NCBI RefSeq assembly: GCF_009738185.1
Contig: NZ_CP046509.1
Span: 186,001 to 250,000, forward strand
Source: Erwinia sorbitola
Lineage (GTDB): Bacteria; Pseudomonadota; Gammaproteobacteria; Enterobacterales; Enterobacteriaceae
Reading direction: 5' to 3'
Length of the DNA: 64,000 nt
The position numbers were made by a program, and so were the translations under genes. Shown here piece after piece: positions 24,601 through 32,706 of this stretch (position 1 is the first letter of the stretch; each line of letters starts with the position of its first letter). The notes below the pieces were generated by a model. It was not told the DNA's origin, did no database searches, and was given only the letters and a program-made list of their open reading frames with translations.

Positions 24601-25114
24601 GTTGGCTGCTCTCCCAAACCCCGGTCACTTACAACAGTAAGCTCCCGGGGATTTGCTCTTTTGCCGCCTTGCTGCAAACAGAAATCTACTGGCGGGGGCT
24701 TTCTGCGTCTTTCTGTGCGTAAATGCGTTGGCTGCTCTCACGAACGCCGGTCACTTACAACGGTAAGCTCCCGGGGATTTGCTCTTTTGCCGCCTTGCTG
24801 CAAACAGAAATCTACTGGCGGGGGCTTTCTGCGTCTTTCTGTGCGTAAATGCGTTGGCTGCTCTCACGAACGCCGGTCACTTACAACGGTAAGCTCCCGG
24901 GGATTTGCTCTTTTGCCGCCTTGCTGCAAACAGAAATCTACTGGCGGGGGCTGCATCTTTCTGTGCGTAAATGCGTTGGCTGCTCTCACGAACGCCGGTC
25001 ACTTACAACGGTAAGCTCCCGGGGATTTGCTCTTTTGCCGCCTTGCTGCAAACAGAAATCTACTGGCGGGGGCTTTCTGCATCTTTCTGCGCGTAAATGC
25101 GTTGGCTGCTCTCA
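24601..25114. repeat. Array of four 126-bp intergenic repeats
   Basis: Copies at 24601-24726, 24727-24852, 24853-24974 (4 bp shorter) and 24975-25100, then a 14-bp partial copy. A partial tail (GCATCTTTCTGT) also precedes copy 1. Copies 2-4 are almost identical; copy 1 has a few changes near its start. Each unit has a hairpin (CCGG-tca-CTTAC-aacg-GTAAG-ctc-CCGG) and a second possible stem (CCGCC...GGCGG). The array fills the space between the convergent MFS and lysR genes and ends 3 bp before the lysR stop. Because 126 is divisible by 3 it produces long false ORFs. I recall similar CCGGTCACTTAC/GTAAGCTCCCGG intergenic repeats in Enterobacterales, but could not check. Confidence 0.95.
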
Positions 25115-25117
25115 TTG

Positions 25118-26026
25118 CTACTCCGCCGCATACACCTGGCGAAGCCCTTCGAAGTTCTGTAAGCGTTCGCGCCACCACATGGCTGCGTTGCCGGTTGCGC
25201 TGTCGCTCCAGGCCAGAAACGCCTGGTCGCGCCGCGTTTCGCTGTCGAGCTGACGTTCGACCAGCGTACCGTTCTCCAGATGCGGTGCCGCCAGATAACG
25301 CGGCAGATAGCCGCAGCCCAGTCCGTCAACCTGCGCCTGCACCTTATCAGCAAAGCTGTGCACACTCAGGATTGGTTGCTCGTCGAGCACGCGCAGGTCG
25401 GTGCCTTCGGCATGGCGTGAGCTGTCATGTACCACCACTGCCCGGTACTGGCGGATCTGCTCACGCAGCAGCGGGGCCGGCAGCACAGCCAGGGGATGAT
25501 GTGGCGCAATGGCAAACGCATATTCCAGCCATCCAACCGGCACACAGCTTACGCCGCTGTGACGCACCGGCTCCTGAACCGCGCCGAATACAATATCTGC
25601 CAGACCATAACTTAGCGCTTCCCAGCAGCCAGCCAGCACGTCCTGGCGGAACAGCAGCCGGGTGTGATGATGTTCCTGATAGAACGCATCTACCAGCCCG
25701 GAGAGCAGTGAAAACGGCACGGAAGCGTCAAGGCTGATAGTCAGTTTAGTTTCCCAGCCGCTTTCAACATATTGCGCCTGCTGCTCAAGCTCGCCCACGG
25801 CACGCAGCAGAACACGCCCTTTCTCCAGCATTAAGCGGCCGGTGGGGGTAAAGGTTGCACGATGCCCGGAGCGATCCAGCAGCGTGATATTTAAGTCACT
25901 CTCCATCTTCTGCACCGTATAACTCAGCGCCGAAGCGGTTTTAAACAGCCTGGCCGCGGCGGCGGCAAAGGTACCGTGCCGATCGAGTGCATCAAGAATC
26001 AGCAGTGCCTCAAGGTTTAATCGCAT
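25118..26026 (-). CDS. LysR-family regulator of the amidohydrolase operon
   Basis: A 302-residue LysR protein with helix-turn-helix LEALLILDALDRHGTFAAAA, ARLFKTASALSYTVQKMESD, LNITLLDRSGHRATFTPTGR. The effector domain begins ~residue 90. ATG 26026 follows TTGGGGAACACC; a start six codons earlier has no site. It is divergent from the ABM/amidohydrolase operon. The element in its promoter region also occurs before the YcaC-like gene, so it probably controls both transcription units. Confidence 0.88.
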   Translation of the reverse strand: MRLNLEALLILDALDRHGTFAAAAARLFKTASALSYTVQKMESDLNITLLDRSGHRATFTPTGRLMLEKGRVLLRAVGELEQQAQYVESGWETKLTISLDASVPFSLLSGLVDAFYQEHHHTRLLFRQDVLAGCWEALSYGLADIVFGAVQEPVRHSGVSCVPVGWLEYAFAIAPHHPLAVLPAPLLREQIRQYRAVVVHDSSRHAEGTDLRVLDEQPILSVHSFADKVQAQVDGLGCGYLPRYLAAPHLENGTLVERQLDSETRRDQAFLAWSDSATGNAAMWWRERLQNFEGLRQVYAAE

Positions 26027-26050
26027 GGTGTTCCCCAAACCCAAAATTTG

Positions 26051-26082
26051 TTTAACAACAACCTAAATTCTTTCCGTTATCA
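26051..26082. promoter_or_regulatory. Conserved promoter element, copy B
   Basis: TTTAACAA followed by AAATTCTTTCCGTTATCA (26065-26082). It differs from copy A at one base within the last 18 bp and keeps the same spacing. It lies between lysR (-) and the ABM-protein gene (+), 63 bp before the latter. Confidence 0.65.
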
Positions 26083-26145
26083 AGCAGCACCGCTATTTCG
26101 TATTGTTTTCCCTGTCAACGCAACCTGAATCGCAGCCTGGAGTTA

Positions 26146-26733
26146 ATGATGGACTATCCCCATCAGCCTGAACATATCACCCTGGTGATCACGCACCGCC
26201 TGTTGCCAGGCAAGCAGGAGGATTACCAACGCTGGCTGGAAACGATTATGCCGCAGGCAGCACTGTTCCCCGGCCATCTCGGCGTCAATGTGCTGCGTCC
26301 GGTACACGATGAAATGACCTGGACGATACTGGTGAGATTCGACAACCTGGATAATCTTTATCAGTGGCTGAATTCTCCGCAGCGCGCAGAACGCGTAGCA
26401 GAACTGGCCATGCTGCTGGCCGGGCGCGAGCATATTGAGATGCGACCCGGCGCAGCATTCTGGTTTACCCCGGCGGATCCGGCACGGGTAACACCGAAGC
26501 GGTGGAAGCAGTTTCTGGTAACGCTGGCTGTGATTTTTCCCTCCACAAATCTGGTTCCCTGGTTCTGGGGGGCGCTGCTGCCCGCCAGTAAAGGAACGCT
26601 GTGGGGACATTTTCTTAACGATGCCTGCGTGGTCGCTCTGGTGGTGTATCTGTGGATGCCAGCGATAACGCGTTTATTAAACAACTGGCTGTCCCCAAGC
26701 GGGAAAACCAGCCCGGAGAGTAACGATGAATAG
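26146..26733 (+). CDS. ABM-domain membrane protein
   Basis: A 195-residue protein (an ATG at 26149 has better spacing from GGAG and would shorten it by one residue). The N-terminal ~95 residues are an antibiotic-biosynthesis-monooxygenase-like ferredoxin fold: ITLVITHRLLPGKQEDYQRW, FPGHLGVNVLRP, WTILVRFDNLDNLYQWLNSP. Two hydrophobic segments follow (FLVTLAVIFPSTNLVPWFWG and CVVALVVYLWMPAITRLL). I recall this ABM plus two-membrane-helix layout as a common uncharacterised protein. The next gene overlaps its end by 8 bp (ATG inside GATGAATAG), so translation is coupled. Activity is unknown. Confidence 0.8.
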   Translation: MMDYPHQPEHITLVITHRLLPGKQEDYQRWLETIMPQAALFPGHLGVNVLRPVHDEMTWTILVRFDNLDNLYQWLNSPQRAERVAELAMLLAGREHIEMRPGAAFWFTPADPARVTPKRWKQFLVTLAVIFPSTNLVPWFWGALLPASKGTLWGHFLNDACVVALVVYLWMPAITRLLNNWLSPSGKTSPESNDE

Positions 26734-28594
26734 TGCCTCATTGATTCTGACCAACGGTAAATTCCATACGGTTGACCGTGAAAATCCGCTGGCAACGGCG
26801 GTAGCGATTAAAGACGGTAAGTTCCTCGCGGTAGGTAGTGAAGCAGAAGTGATGCAGTTTGCCGGCGATGAGACCCGCCTGGTGGATCTGAAAGGCCATA
26901 CCGCTATTCCCGGGCTGAATGACTCGCACCTGCATCTGATCCGTGGCGGGCTGAATTACAATCTTGAGCTGCGCTGGGAAGGGGTACCGTCGCTGGCGGA
27001 TGCTCTGCGCATGCTGAAAGAGCAGGCGCTGCGTACACCAAATCCGCAGTGGGTGCGTGTGGTGGGCGGCTGGAATGAGTTCCAGTTTGCCGAACGCCGT
27101 ATGCCAACGCTGGATGAAATCAATGAAGCGGCACCGGATACGCCGGTATTTATCCTTCACCTCTACGATCGCGCACTGCTTAACCGCGCAGCACTCCGCG
27201 TGGTGGGCTATACCCGCGATACGCCCAATCCGCCGGGGGGCGAGATTCAGCGCGACGGTAACGGCAACCCCACCGGGATGCTGATTGCCCGCCCCAACGC
27301 GATGCTGCTTTACTCCACGCTGGCGAAAGGGCCAAAGCTGCCGCTGGAACAGCAGGTGAACTCCACCCGCCAGTTTATGCGTGAGCTGAATCGCCTCGGG
27401 CTGACCAGCGCCATTGATGCGGGTGGCGGTTTCCAGAACTATCCGGATGACTACGAGGTGATCAGCGAACTGCACGAGAAAAAGCAGCTGACGGTGCGTA
27501 TCGCCTACAACCTGTTTACCCAGCGTCCGGGCCATGAACTGGAAGATTTCGAGCGCTGGACTGATATGCTGAAACCGGGGCAGGGCACGGATTTTTATCG
27601 CCACAACGGGGCCGGAGAGATGCTGGTTTTTTCTGCCGCTGACTTTGAGGACTTCCTGGAGCCGCGCCCGGATCTGGCTCCCGGTATGGAAGATGAGCTG
27701 GAGCGGGTGGTGCGCCATCTGGTAGAGCACCGCTGGCCTTTCCGTCTGCATGCGACCTATAACGAGTCCATCAGCCGCATGCTGAACGTGTTCGAGAAGG
27801 TTAACCGTGAGATCCCGTTTAACGGTCTGCACTGGATTTTCGACCATGCGGAGACCATTACTGAGGCCAATATTGAGCGTGTGAAAGCGCTGGGCGGCGG
27901 AATCGCGGTACAGCATCGGATGGCGTTTCAGGGGGAATATTTCGCCGAACGCTACGGCCATGAAGCGGTGAAGCAGACGCCGCCGGTGGCGAAAATGCTG
28001 GAGGCCGGCGTACCGGTTGGTCTGGGCACTGACGCCACCCGCGTTGCCAGCTATAACCCGTGGACGGCGCTGTACTGGCTGGTGTCCGGGCGCACCGTCG
28101 GCGGCATGGCGATGTATGATGCTAATGCACGTCTGGATCGTGACACGGCGCTGATGCTGTGGACGCAGGGTAGCGCCTGGTTCTCCAGCGAACAGGGGAA
28201 AAAAGGGCAGATAAAAGTGGGTCAGCTGGCGGATCTTGCCGTTCTCTCGCAGGACTATTTCAGCGTACACGAAGAGGCAATCAAAGGCATTGAGTCAGTG
28301 CTCACCGTGGTCAATGGCGATGTGGTGTACGCTGCCGGGAGCTTTAGCCCGCTATCACCGCCGCCGGTGCCGGTACTGCCAGAATGGTCGCCGGTGGTAA
28401 CCACGCCAGGCCACTACCGCAGTGCACCACCGCTGGCGAACGGCCGCGTTGCTTTTGCCTCACAGCCGCACCAGTGTAGCGGCCCCTGTGGCGTGCACAG
28501 CCACTCGCATGACGTAGCGCGCCGTTCCAGCGTACCGGTATCGGATGACAATGCATTCTGGGGCGCGTTGGGCTGTTCCTGCTTCGCGTTCTGA
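26726..28594 (+). CDS. YtcJ-like amidohydrolase with Cys/His-rich tail
   Basis: A 622-residue amidohydrolase-superfamily protein. Metal-site motifs: IPGLNDSHLHLIRGGLNYNL (HxH), RLHATYNESIS, LHWIFDHAETI (His), VGLGTDATRVASYNPWTALY (Asp). This is the Amidohydro_3/YtcJ arrangement. After ~residue 545 an 80-residue tail of unusual make-up follows: Pro-rich PLSPPPVPVLPEWSP, then HQCSGPCGVHSHSHD and a final WGALGCSCFAF. The tail has four Cys and several His and looks like an extra metal site or protein-docking element. It overlaps the ABM gene and is the last gene before a bidirectional terminator. The substrate is unknown; the family acts on amides, ureas or formamides. Confidence 0.87.
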   Translation: MNSASLILTNGKFHTVDRENPLATAVAIKDGKFLAVGSEAEVMQFAGDETRLVDLKGHTAIPGLNDSHLHLIRGGLNYNLELRWEGVPSLADALRMLKEQALRTPNPQWVRVVGGWNEFQFAERRMPTLDEINEAAPDTPVFILHLYDRALLNRAALRVVGYTRDTPNPPGGEIQRDGNGNPTGMLIARPNAMLLYSTLAKGPKLPLEQQVNSTRQFMRELNRLGLTSAIDAGGGFQNYPDDYEVISELHEKKQLTVRIAYNLFTQRPGHELEDFERWTDMLKPGQGTDFYRHNGAGEMLVFSAADFEDFLEPRPDLAPGMEDELERVVRHLVEHRWPFRLHATYNESISRMLNVFEKVNREIPFNGLHWIFDHAETITEANIERVKALGGGIAVQHRMAFQGEYFAERYGHEAVKQTPPVAKMLEAGVPVGLGTDATRVASYNPWTALYWLVSGRTVGGMAMYDANARLDRDTALMLWTQGSAWFSSEQGKKGQIKVGQLADLAVLSQDYFSVHEEAIKGIESVLTVVNGDVVYAAGSFSPLSPPPVPVLPEWSPVVTTPGHYRSAPPLANGRVAFASQPHQCSGPCGVHSHSHDVARRSSVPVSDDNAFWGALGCSCFAF

Positions 28595-28604
28595 GTTCTG
28601 AAAA

Positions 28605-28636
28605 CCGGCTCCCGAAAGCAGCACTTCGGGGGCCGG
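28605..28636. terminator. Bidirectional terminator hairpin
   Basis: CCGGC-t-CCCGAA / TTCGGG-g-GCCGG with an 8-nt loop. AAAA precedes it, giving TTTT on the minus strand after the leoA-like transcript. Shared by the convergent amidohydrolase and leoA genes. Confidence 0.75.
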
Positions 28637-28648
28637 AAGGTTTACCGG

Positions 28649-30355
28649 TTAGTGACTTAACACGGTAAATTCTGCATCGATGGCTTCAGCTTTTTTCCGC
28701 CACTCTTTAAACTGCTGCTGGCGTGCGCGCCCTTCGCTCACGCTCTGTTGCAGATTGACCACCTTTTCATGCAGCACGATGTAGTTATTGAAGAAGTCGG
28801 TAACGAAGCTCTCGCTGTCGATCGACTTCAGCCAGTGTTCACGCTGGGCCTCAAAGTTTTTCACCATGGTGTCGAGCGCTTTGGCAAACTCCTGCTCTTT
28901 TTGGATCTGGCTCCAGCTATCCCACAGTTCCATCCCGAGGCTGACAAAAGCCAGCGCCCCGTTAACGCCTTTCGCCAGATTTACCGCACCCCATGGTTTG
29001 AACTTCAGCAGCTTGCTGAGATCCACTCCCACGGTTTTAGCCACGCTCACAATGCCATTACGGGCGGCGAGCACCGTGGTGTTAGTGATCATATTGCTTT
29101 TCACCACGTAGCTGATGCCCTGGCGGCCATAGCTCATCAGGGCATTGTTAAAGTGATTTACATCAGCGTTAAATCCCGTCTGCATCTTGTCGATGGCCAG
29201 AGTGACCGACTGGAGCTGGCGATCGAACTCATTTTGCAGGCGCGCGGCAACTATGCAGCCTTCAGAACCCACTTCACGCTCAAAGAAATCATTGAAAGTC
29301 TCCATGCTCAGGCCGCGGGTTTGCAGGATCAGGTCGGTGAAATAGCGGCTGATAAACTCACGCAGAGCGATCCGTGCCGTGCTGATCTGACGTGAGATGG
29401 CATCCAGCTGTTGCCCTGCGCGCTGGCTCATCGTCTCCAGGCCGTTGACCTCCTGAGCGATATTCTCATCATTCTCAATCGCTACCGGCAGCTGTTTGCT
29501 CAGAACATCGCGGATAATACTTTTTTTCATCTCACCGACCAGCGCCAGCGGGCCGCCGTTCTGTTTAATCTTCACGGAGGTTGCCTGCTGTAACCTGTCG
29601 ATATGTGACAGAGCTTTAAACGACTCCAGGTTCTGTAACCAGTGCTCTGTGCCCATATCAAACGGGTTAGCAGCGACGGCCACAATCGACAGATTTTCAC
29701 GCTCGGCACCGTTAAGGGCGATCAGACTCTCCAGACGCCCGGTGACGTTATCGCGTTTAATGGCCAGCGCCGCGCGGTAAGCTTCCTCATCTTCAACATC
29801 GACGACTTCATCAAAGCGACTGAGCACAAATACCGTGCGCGGTAGCAGATCCAGAGTCCGGAACAGCCAGTTCAGGTCTTCTTTATGGCTCTCTTTTACC
29901 GGATTGGTGGAGTTCATCACATACAGCACCAGATGCGCTTCGCTGACATATTTTTTGGTGATGTCTTTGTACTTTTCAATAGCGTGGGTGTCTTCGTTAA
30001 CCTGCTCTTTAAAGCCGAATAACCCCGGGGTGTCGATCAGCACATAGTCATTTCCAACGTCATAAATCCTGACCTCGTTGGAGGACTCCTGATGGCTGAT
30101 ATTCATGCTGGATTTGTCCAGCTTCTCCATCCAGGCCGCAGCAATGGAGGTTTTCCCTTCAGAAAAACCGCCAATCAGTGCGATTTTAAGCTTCTCGTTG
30201 CCGGCTCCGGCGATTGCGGTCGCCAGCTTATCGCGCAGGTGAGGGTCGATCTGAATACCAAAGCTCTCCCCCTGCTGAAGAAATGCAGAAAGCTCCTCCA
30301 GCACGGCAACTACGCGTGACTGCTGGCTTTTAAAAACGTCGAGTGTCTTTTCCAT
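28649..30355 (-). CDS. leoA: LeoA-like dynamin GTPase (Eleos defence)
   Basis: A 568-residue bacterial dynamin-like protein, close in length to E. coli LeoA. GTPase motifs: P-loop ALIGGFSEGKTSIAAAWMEK (G1), a Thr-rich switch, VLIDTPGLFGF (G3) and VLSRFDEV (weak G4). Long helical regions follow, with a hydrophobic patch ~residues 435-480 (NGALAFVSLGMELWDSW) that may touch membranes. Its ATG shares one base with the stop of the upstream leoBC gene (TAATG), so the pair is translationally coupled. The LeoA + LeoBC pair is the Eleos anti-phage system of Millman et al. 2022; in enterotoxigenic E. coli LeoA was linked to toxin and vesicle release. Function here is inferred from the pair. Confidence 0.82.
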   Translation of the reverse strand: MEKTLDVFKSQQSRVVAVLEELSAFLQQGESFGIQIDPHLRDKLATAIAGAGNEKLKIALIGGFSEGKTSIAAAWMEKLDKSSMNISHQESSNEVRIYDVGNDYVLIDTPGLFGFKEQVNEDTHAIEKYKDITKKYVSEAHLVLYVMNSTNPVKESHKEDLNWLFRTLDLLPRTVFVLSRFDEVVDVEDEEAYRAALAIKRDNVTGRLESLIALNGAERENLSIVAVAANPFDMGTEHWLQNLESFKALSHIDRLQQATSVKIKQNGGPLALVGEMKKSIIRDVLSKQLPVAIENDENIAQEVNGLETMSQRAGQQLDAISRQISTARIALREFISRYFTDLILQTRGLSMETFNDFFEREVGSEGCIVAARLQNEFDRQLQSVTLAIDKMQTGFNADVNHFNNALMSYGRQGISYVVKSNMITNTTVLAARNGIVSVAKTVGVDLSKLLKFKPWGAVNLAKGVNGALAFVSLGMELWDSWSQIQKEQEFAKALDTMVKNFEAQREHWLKSIDSESFVTDFFNNYIVLHEKVVNLQQSVSEGRARQQQFKEWRKKAEAIDAEFTVLSH

Positions 30356-32568
30356 TAGCGGGCTCCCCGGGCTTCAGTTTCAATATTGTCAGAAAGGGTG
30401 GTGAGTTTTTTGGTCGCGTTAAGCAGCATACGGTTAATGTGCTTCACCTGCTCAACCGGCTGTTGCACGTCGCTTTGCAGCTGTTTGATGGTGTTTTCCA
30501 GCTCCGGGAAAATCTTGTCGATGCTGGAGTAGAGCGATGAGCGCAGGTTGCCCGCGATTCTGTTCAGGTTTTCGTCGGCGGATTTACGCTGCTGCGACAT
30601 TTTGAATTTGGCGTTGAGTGCTCCCCATAGCGCTTTCGCAAATGAGAACACCAGGCTTGCCAGGGCCGGAGCGAGCAGCAGCCAGCCAGCCGGATTCCAG
30701 AACATCAGCGCACCGCCGATGGCCGTGCCAATCAAACCACCTACTTTCAGACCGCTATCAATCTTAAATTTCAGGTCGAAATTGATATTAAAACGCTCGG
30801 TACCAAATTTATCCGTTGCGGCCATCAGCTCCAGGGTTTGCTGCTGGTGGTGCCGGATAACATCGGCAATCTCATCCTGGAAGTACTTCGTCTCTCGCTG
30901 CATTTTTTCCGGCAGCGACGTCTGTAGCCGGGCAACGCCCTCTTCCAACTGTTCACGTAGCTCAGATTTAAAGCGATCGTTGCTGATGTCATCCTCAATG
31001 GTGCGATAGATTTTGCTGCGCACCGTGCTTTTGAACTCATCGACGGCGGTTTCGCCACAGGACGCCAGCCGGGCGCGTAATCCGGCCAGCGCATTATCCA
31101 GCTGATAGCGGGCACTTTCCGCGCCAGCATCCAGATCTTTTTGCAGCTGTCCGAAGGATTTCTGCTGTAGCTCTTTTACCTGGCGGACAATCGTATTAAC
31201 GCTCTGTACCGCTTTATTCAGGTTGGAATGGGCAATTTTTGCCTTGCTGTCCCGCACCAGCTCTTTGGTCAGCAGATGGTGGAAATCGGTCAGACGACTT
31301 TTAAGCAGAATGTCGGCGGCCGGAATTTTTTGCAGGAATTTTTCGCGATCCTGCGCCAGTTTCGATCCGGGAGCAAGATGATCCGCCAGCGCCAGGAAGG
31401 CCGGCTGGGCGCTTAAGGTATACGACTGGCGATAGTGTTCGCCCAGCTGCTCGCGCATTTTATCATCAAGATCGCGCAGGCTTTCGCTCTCATCATCGCT
31501 GACCAGACTGCCTCTGGTTAACTGCATCGGGTTAGTAATACGCTTGTTGTAAACTGCCCAGACTTCGGTCTGCGCACCGAGATGTGCCTTTATCTTTTCT
31601 AATGTTCCGCTATTCTGCGCATCCCCTTTCTGTGGCGCGGTGGCTTTGCTGGTCAGGTAAAACACCGCATGGGCTTTTTGTACTGCATTGGTGATTTGTG
31701 TGCTGACCTTTTCCTCTTTGCCTTCAATGCCGGGAACGTCGAGCAGAGCAAAGCGTTGCCCTTCTGATTCAAAATGATAGCTCTGGGTATCCAGGGTAAA
31801 GTCCGATCGACCATCACCAATAATCTGCCCATCAGCAAGCTGCGAAAGCGCCGTCAGCTGCTCCTGCAAGGCAGACTGCTGTTGCAGGGCGGCGCTATGC
31901 TGCTGTTCTGCCGCGGCTTTCTGCATCAGCAGTGCGCTGGTGGATTGGGAATGCCCAGCCGTTGCCGCTGCCTGCTGCGCTTTCAGCTGGAGGATGGCGA
32001 TTTTTTCCGGGCTTTTAATTAACAGGCCGATCAGGCGCTGCCACAGTGATGCACTGCTTCTCTTCGCTGCCAGCTCGTCGGTCAGCTGCTGGATTTGTTG
32101 CTGTAAGGCCGCATTCTGCTGGTTAAAGTCTTCTTGTAACTGCACCAGTGCACTGTTGAAACGCGTCAGGGTTGCTTCACAGTTTTGTACCGTCGCGTGC
32201 AGGGCGTCGATCTGTTCCGGAGCCAGGCTGTGCTGCTGGCGAAACGCGGTAAACTGCTGTCGCTGTTTCTGCTTGGTCGGTTCATTGAGCAAGATGCGTA
32301 ATGTTTCAATCAGCGTTGATTTACCCGCATTGGTTTCGCCGTAAAAGGCGATTGTGAACTCATCCCATTCGGCATTGTTTTGCAGGCTGGCGATATCGTG
32401 ATCCAGCTCGTGACGAAATTTTTCGAGGATTTTTACTGCCTGCGCAGTGGCCTGGGTGAGGGATTCATCACGGGTTCCGCTGGCCAGAACCGTTAACAGA
32501 GAGTCTACTTCACGGACAATATTTTGATAAATCTGATTGGGAATGGTGGCATCCATTGTCATCAACAT
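30355..32568 (-). CDS. LeoBC-like dynamin GTPase (Eleos defence)
   Basis: A 737-residue dynamin-like protein. G1 is FYGETNAGKSTLIE (~residues 74-87), G3 LLDVPGIEGKEE, possible G4 VYNKRIT. A Gln-rich coiled coil (~135-250) is inserted in the GTPase domain. The C-terminal third is helical with a hydrophobic hairpin (GGLIGTAIGGALMFWNPAGW, LLLAPALASLVFSFAKALWG) expected to insert in the membrane. It corresponds to the fused LeoB-LeoC partner. The start could be ATG 32568 or ATG 32562; the latter has better spacing from CAGG. The pair is flanked by terminators on both sides, so it is a self-contained operon. No other known defence gene is adjacent. Confidence 0.8.
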   Translation of the reverse strand: MLMTMDATIPNQIYQNIVREVDSLLTVLASGTRDESLTQATAQAVKILEKFRHELDHDIASLQNNAEWDEFTIAFYGETNAGKSTLIETLRILLNEPTKQKQRQQFTAFRQQHSLAPEQIDALHATVQNCEATLTRFNSALVQLQEDFNQQNAALQQQIQQLTDELAAKRSSASLWQRLIGLLIKSPEKIAILQLKAQQAAATAGHSQSTSALLMQKAAAEQQHSAALQQQSALQEQLTALSQLADGQIIGDGRSDFTLDTQSYHFESEGQRFALLDVPGIEGKEEKVSTQITNAVQKAHAVFYLTSKATAPQKGDAQNSGTLEKIKAHLGAQTEVWAVYNKRITNPMQLTRGSLVSDDESESLRDLDDKMREQLGEHYRQSYTLSAQPAFLALADHLAPGSKLAQDREKFLQKIPAADILLKSRLTDFHHLLTKELVRDSKAKIAHSNLNKAVQSVNTIVRQVKELQQKSFGQLQKDLDAGAESARYQLDNALAGLRARLASCGETAVDEFKSTVRSKIYRTIEDDISNDRFKSELREQLEEGVARLQTSLPEKMQRETKYFQDEIADVIRHHQQQTLELMAATDKFGTERFNINFDLKFKIDSGLKVGGLIGTAIGGALMFWNPAGWLLLAPALASLVFSFAKALWGALNAKFKMSQQRKSADENLNRIAGNLRSSLYSSIDKIFPELENTIKQLQSDVQQPVEQVKHINRMLLNATKKLTTLSDNIETEARGAR

Positions 32569-32644
32569 AACCTGAATTATTTAGCAGATGGCAATATTAA
32601 CGGTTCGATAGTCTCTTTTCTTTAATCAGTTTCGTGGTTTTGAT

Positions 32645-32671
32645 GAAAAATAAGGCCAGCAATTGCTGGCC
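32645..32671 (-). terminator. Terminator of gcd
   Basis: The perfect 18-bp palindrome GGCCAGCAATTGCTGGCC (32654-32671) followed on the minus strand by TTATTTTTC. A clear intrinsic terminator 36 bp after the gcd stop. Confidence 0.88.
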
Positions 32672-32706
32672 CATGTTGGTCGTGCAGTATGCAGAATAGA
32701 TAAGCG

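Noticed and set aside
24601..25114. CRISPR-like array
   Set aside because: Whole 126-bp units are tandem and nearly identical; there are no unique spacers and no cas genes.
24661..25253. Cys-rich reading frames across the 126-bp array (plus strand)
   Set aside because: The repeat length is a multiple of 3, so any open unit stays open. There is no ribosome site, and the frames run into the convergent lysR gene.
26738..28270. 510-residue minus-strand frame opposite the amidohydrolase
   Set aside because: Antisense shadow of a gene with intact metal-site motifs; no ribosome site or homology.
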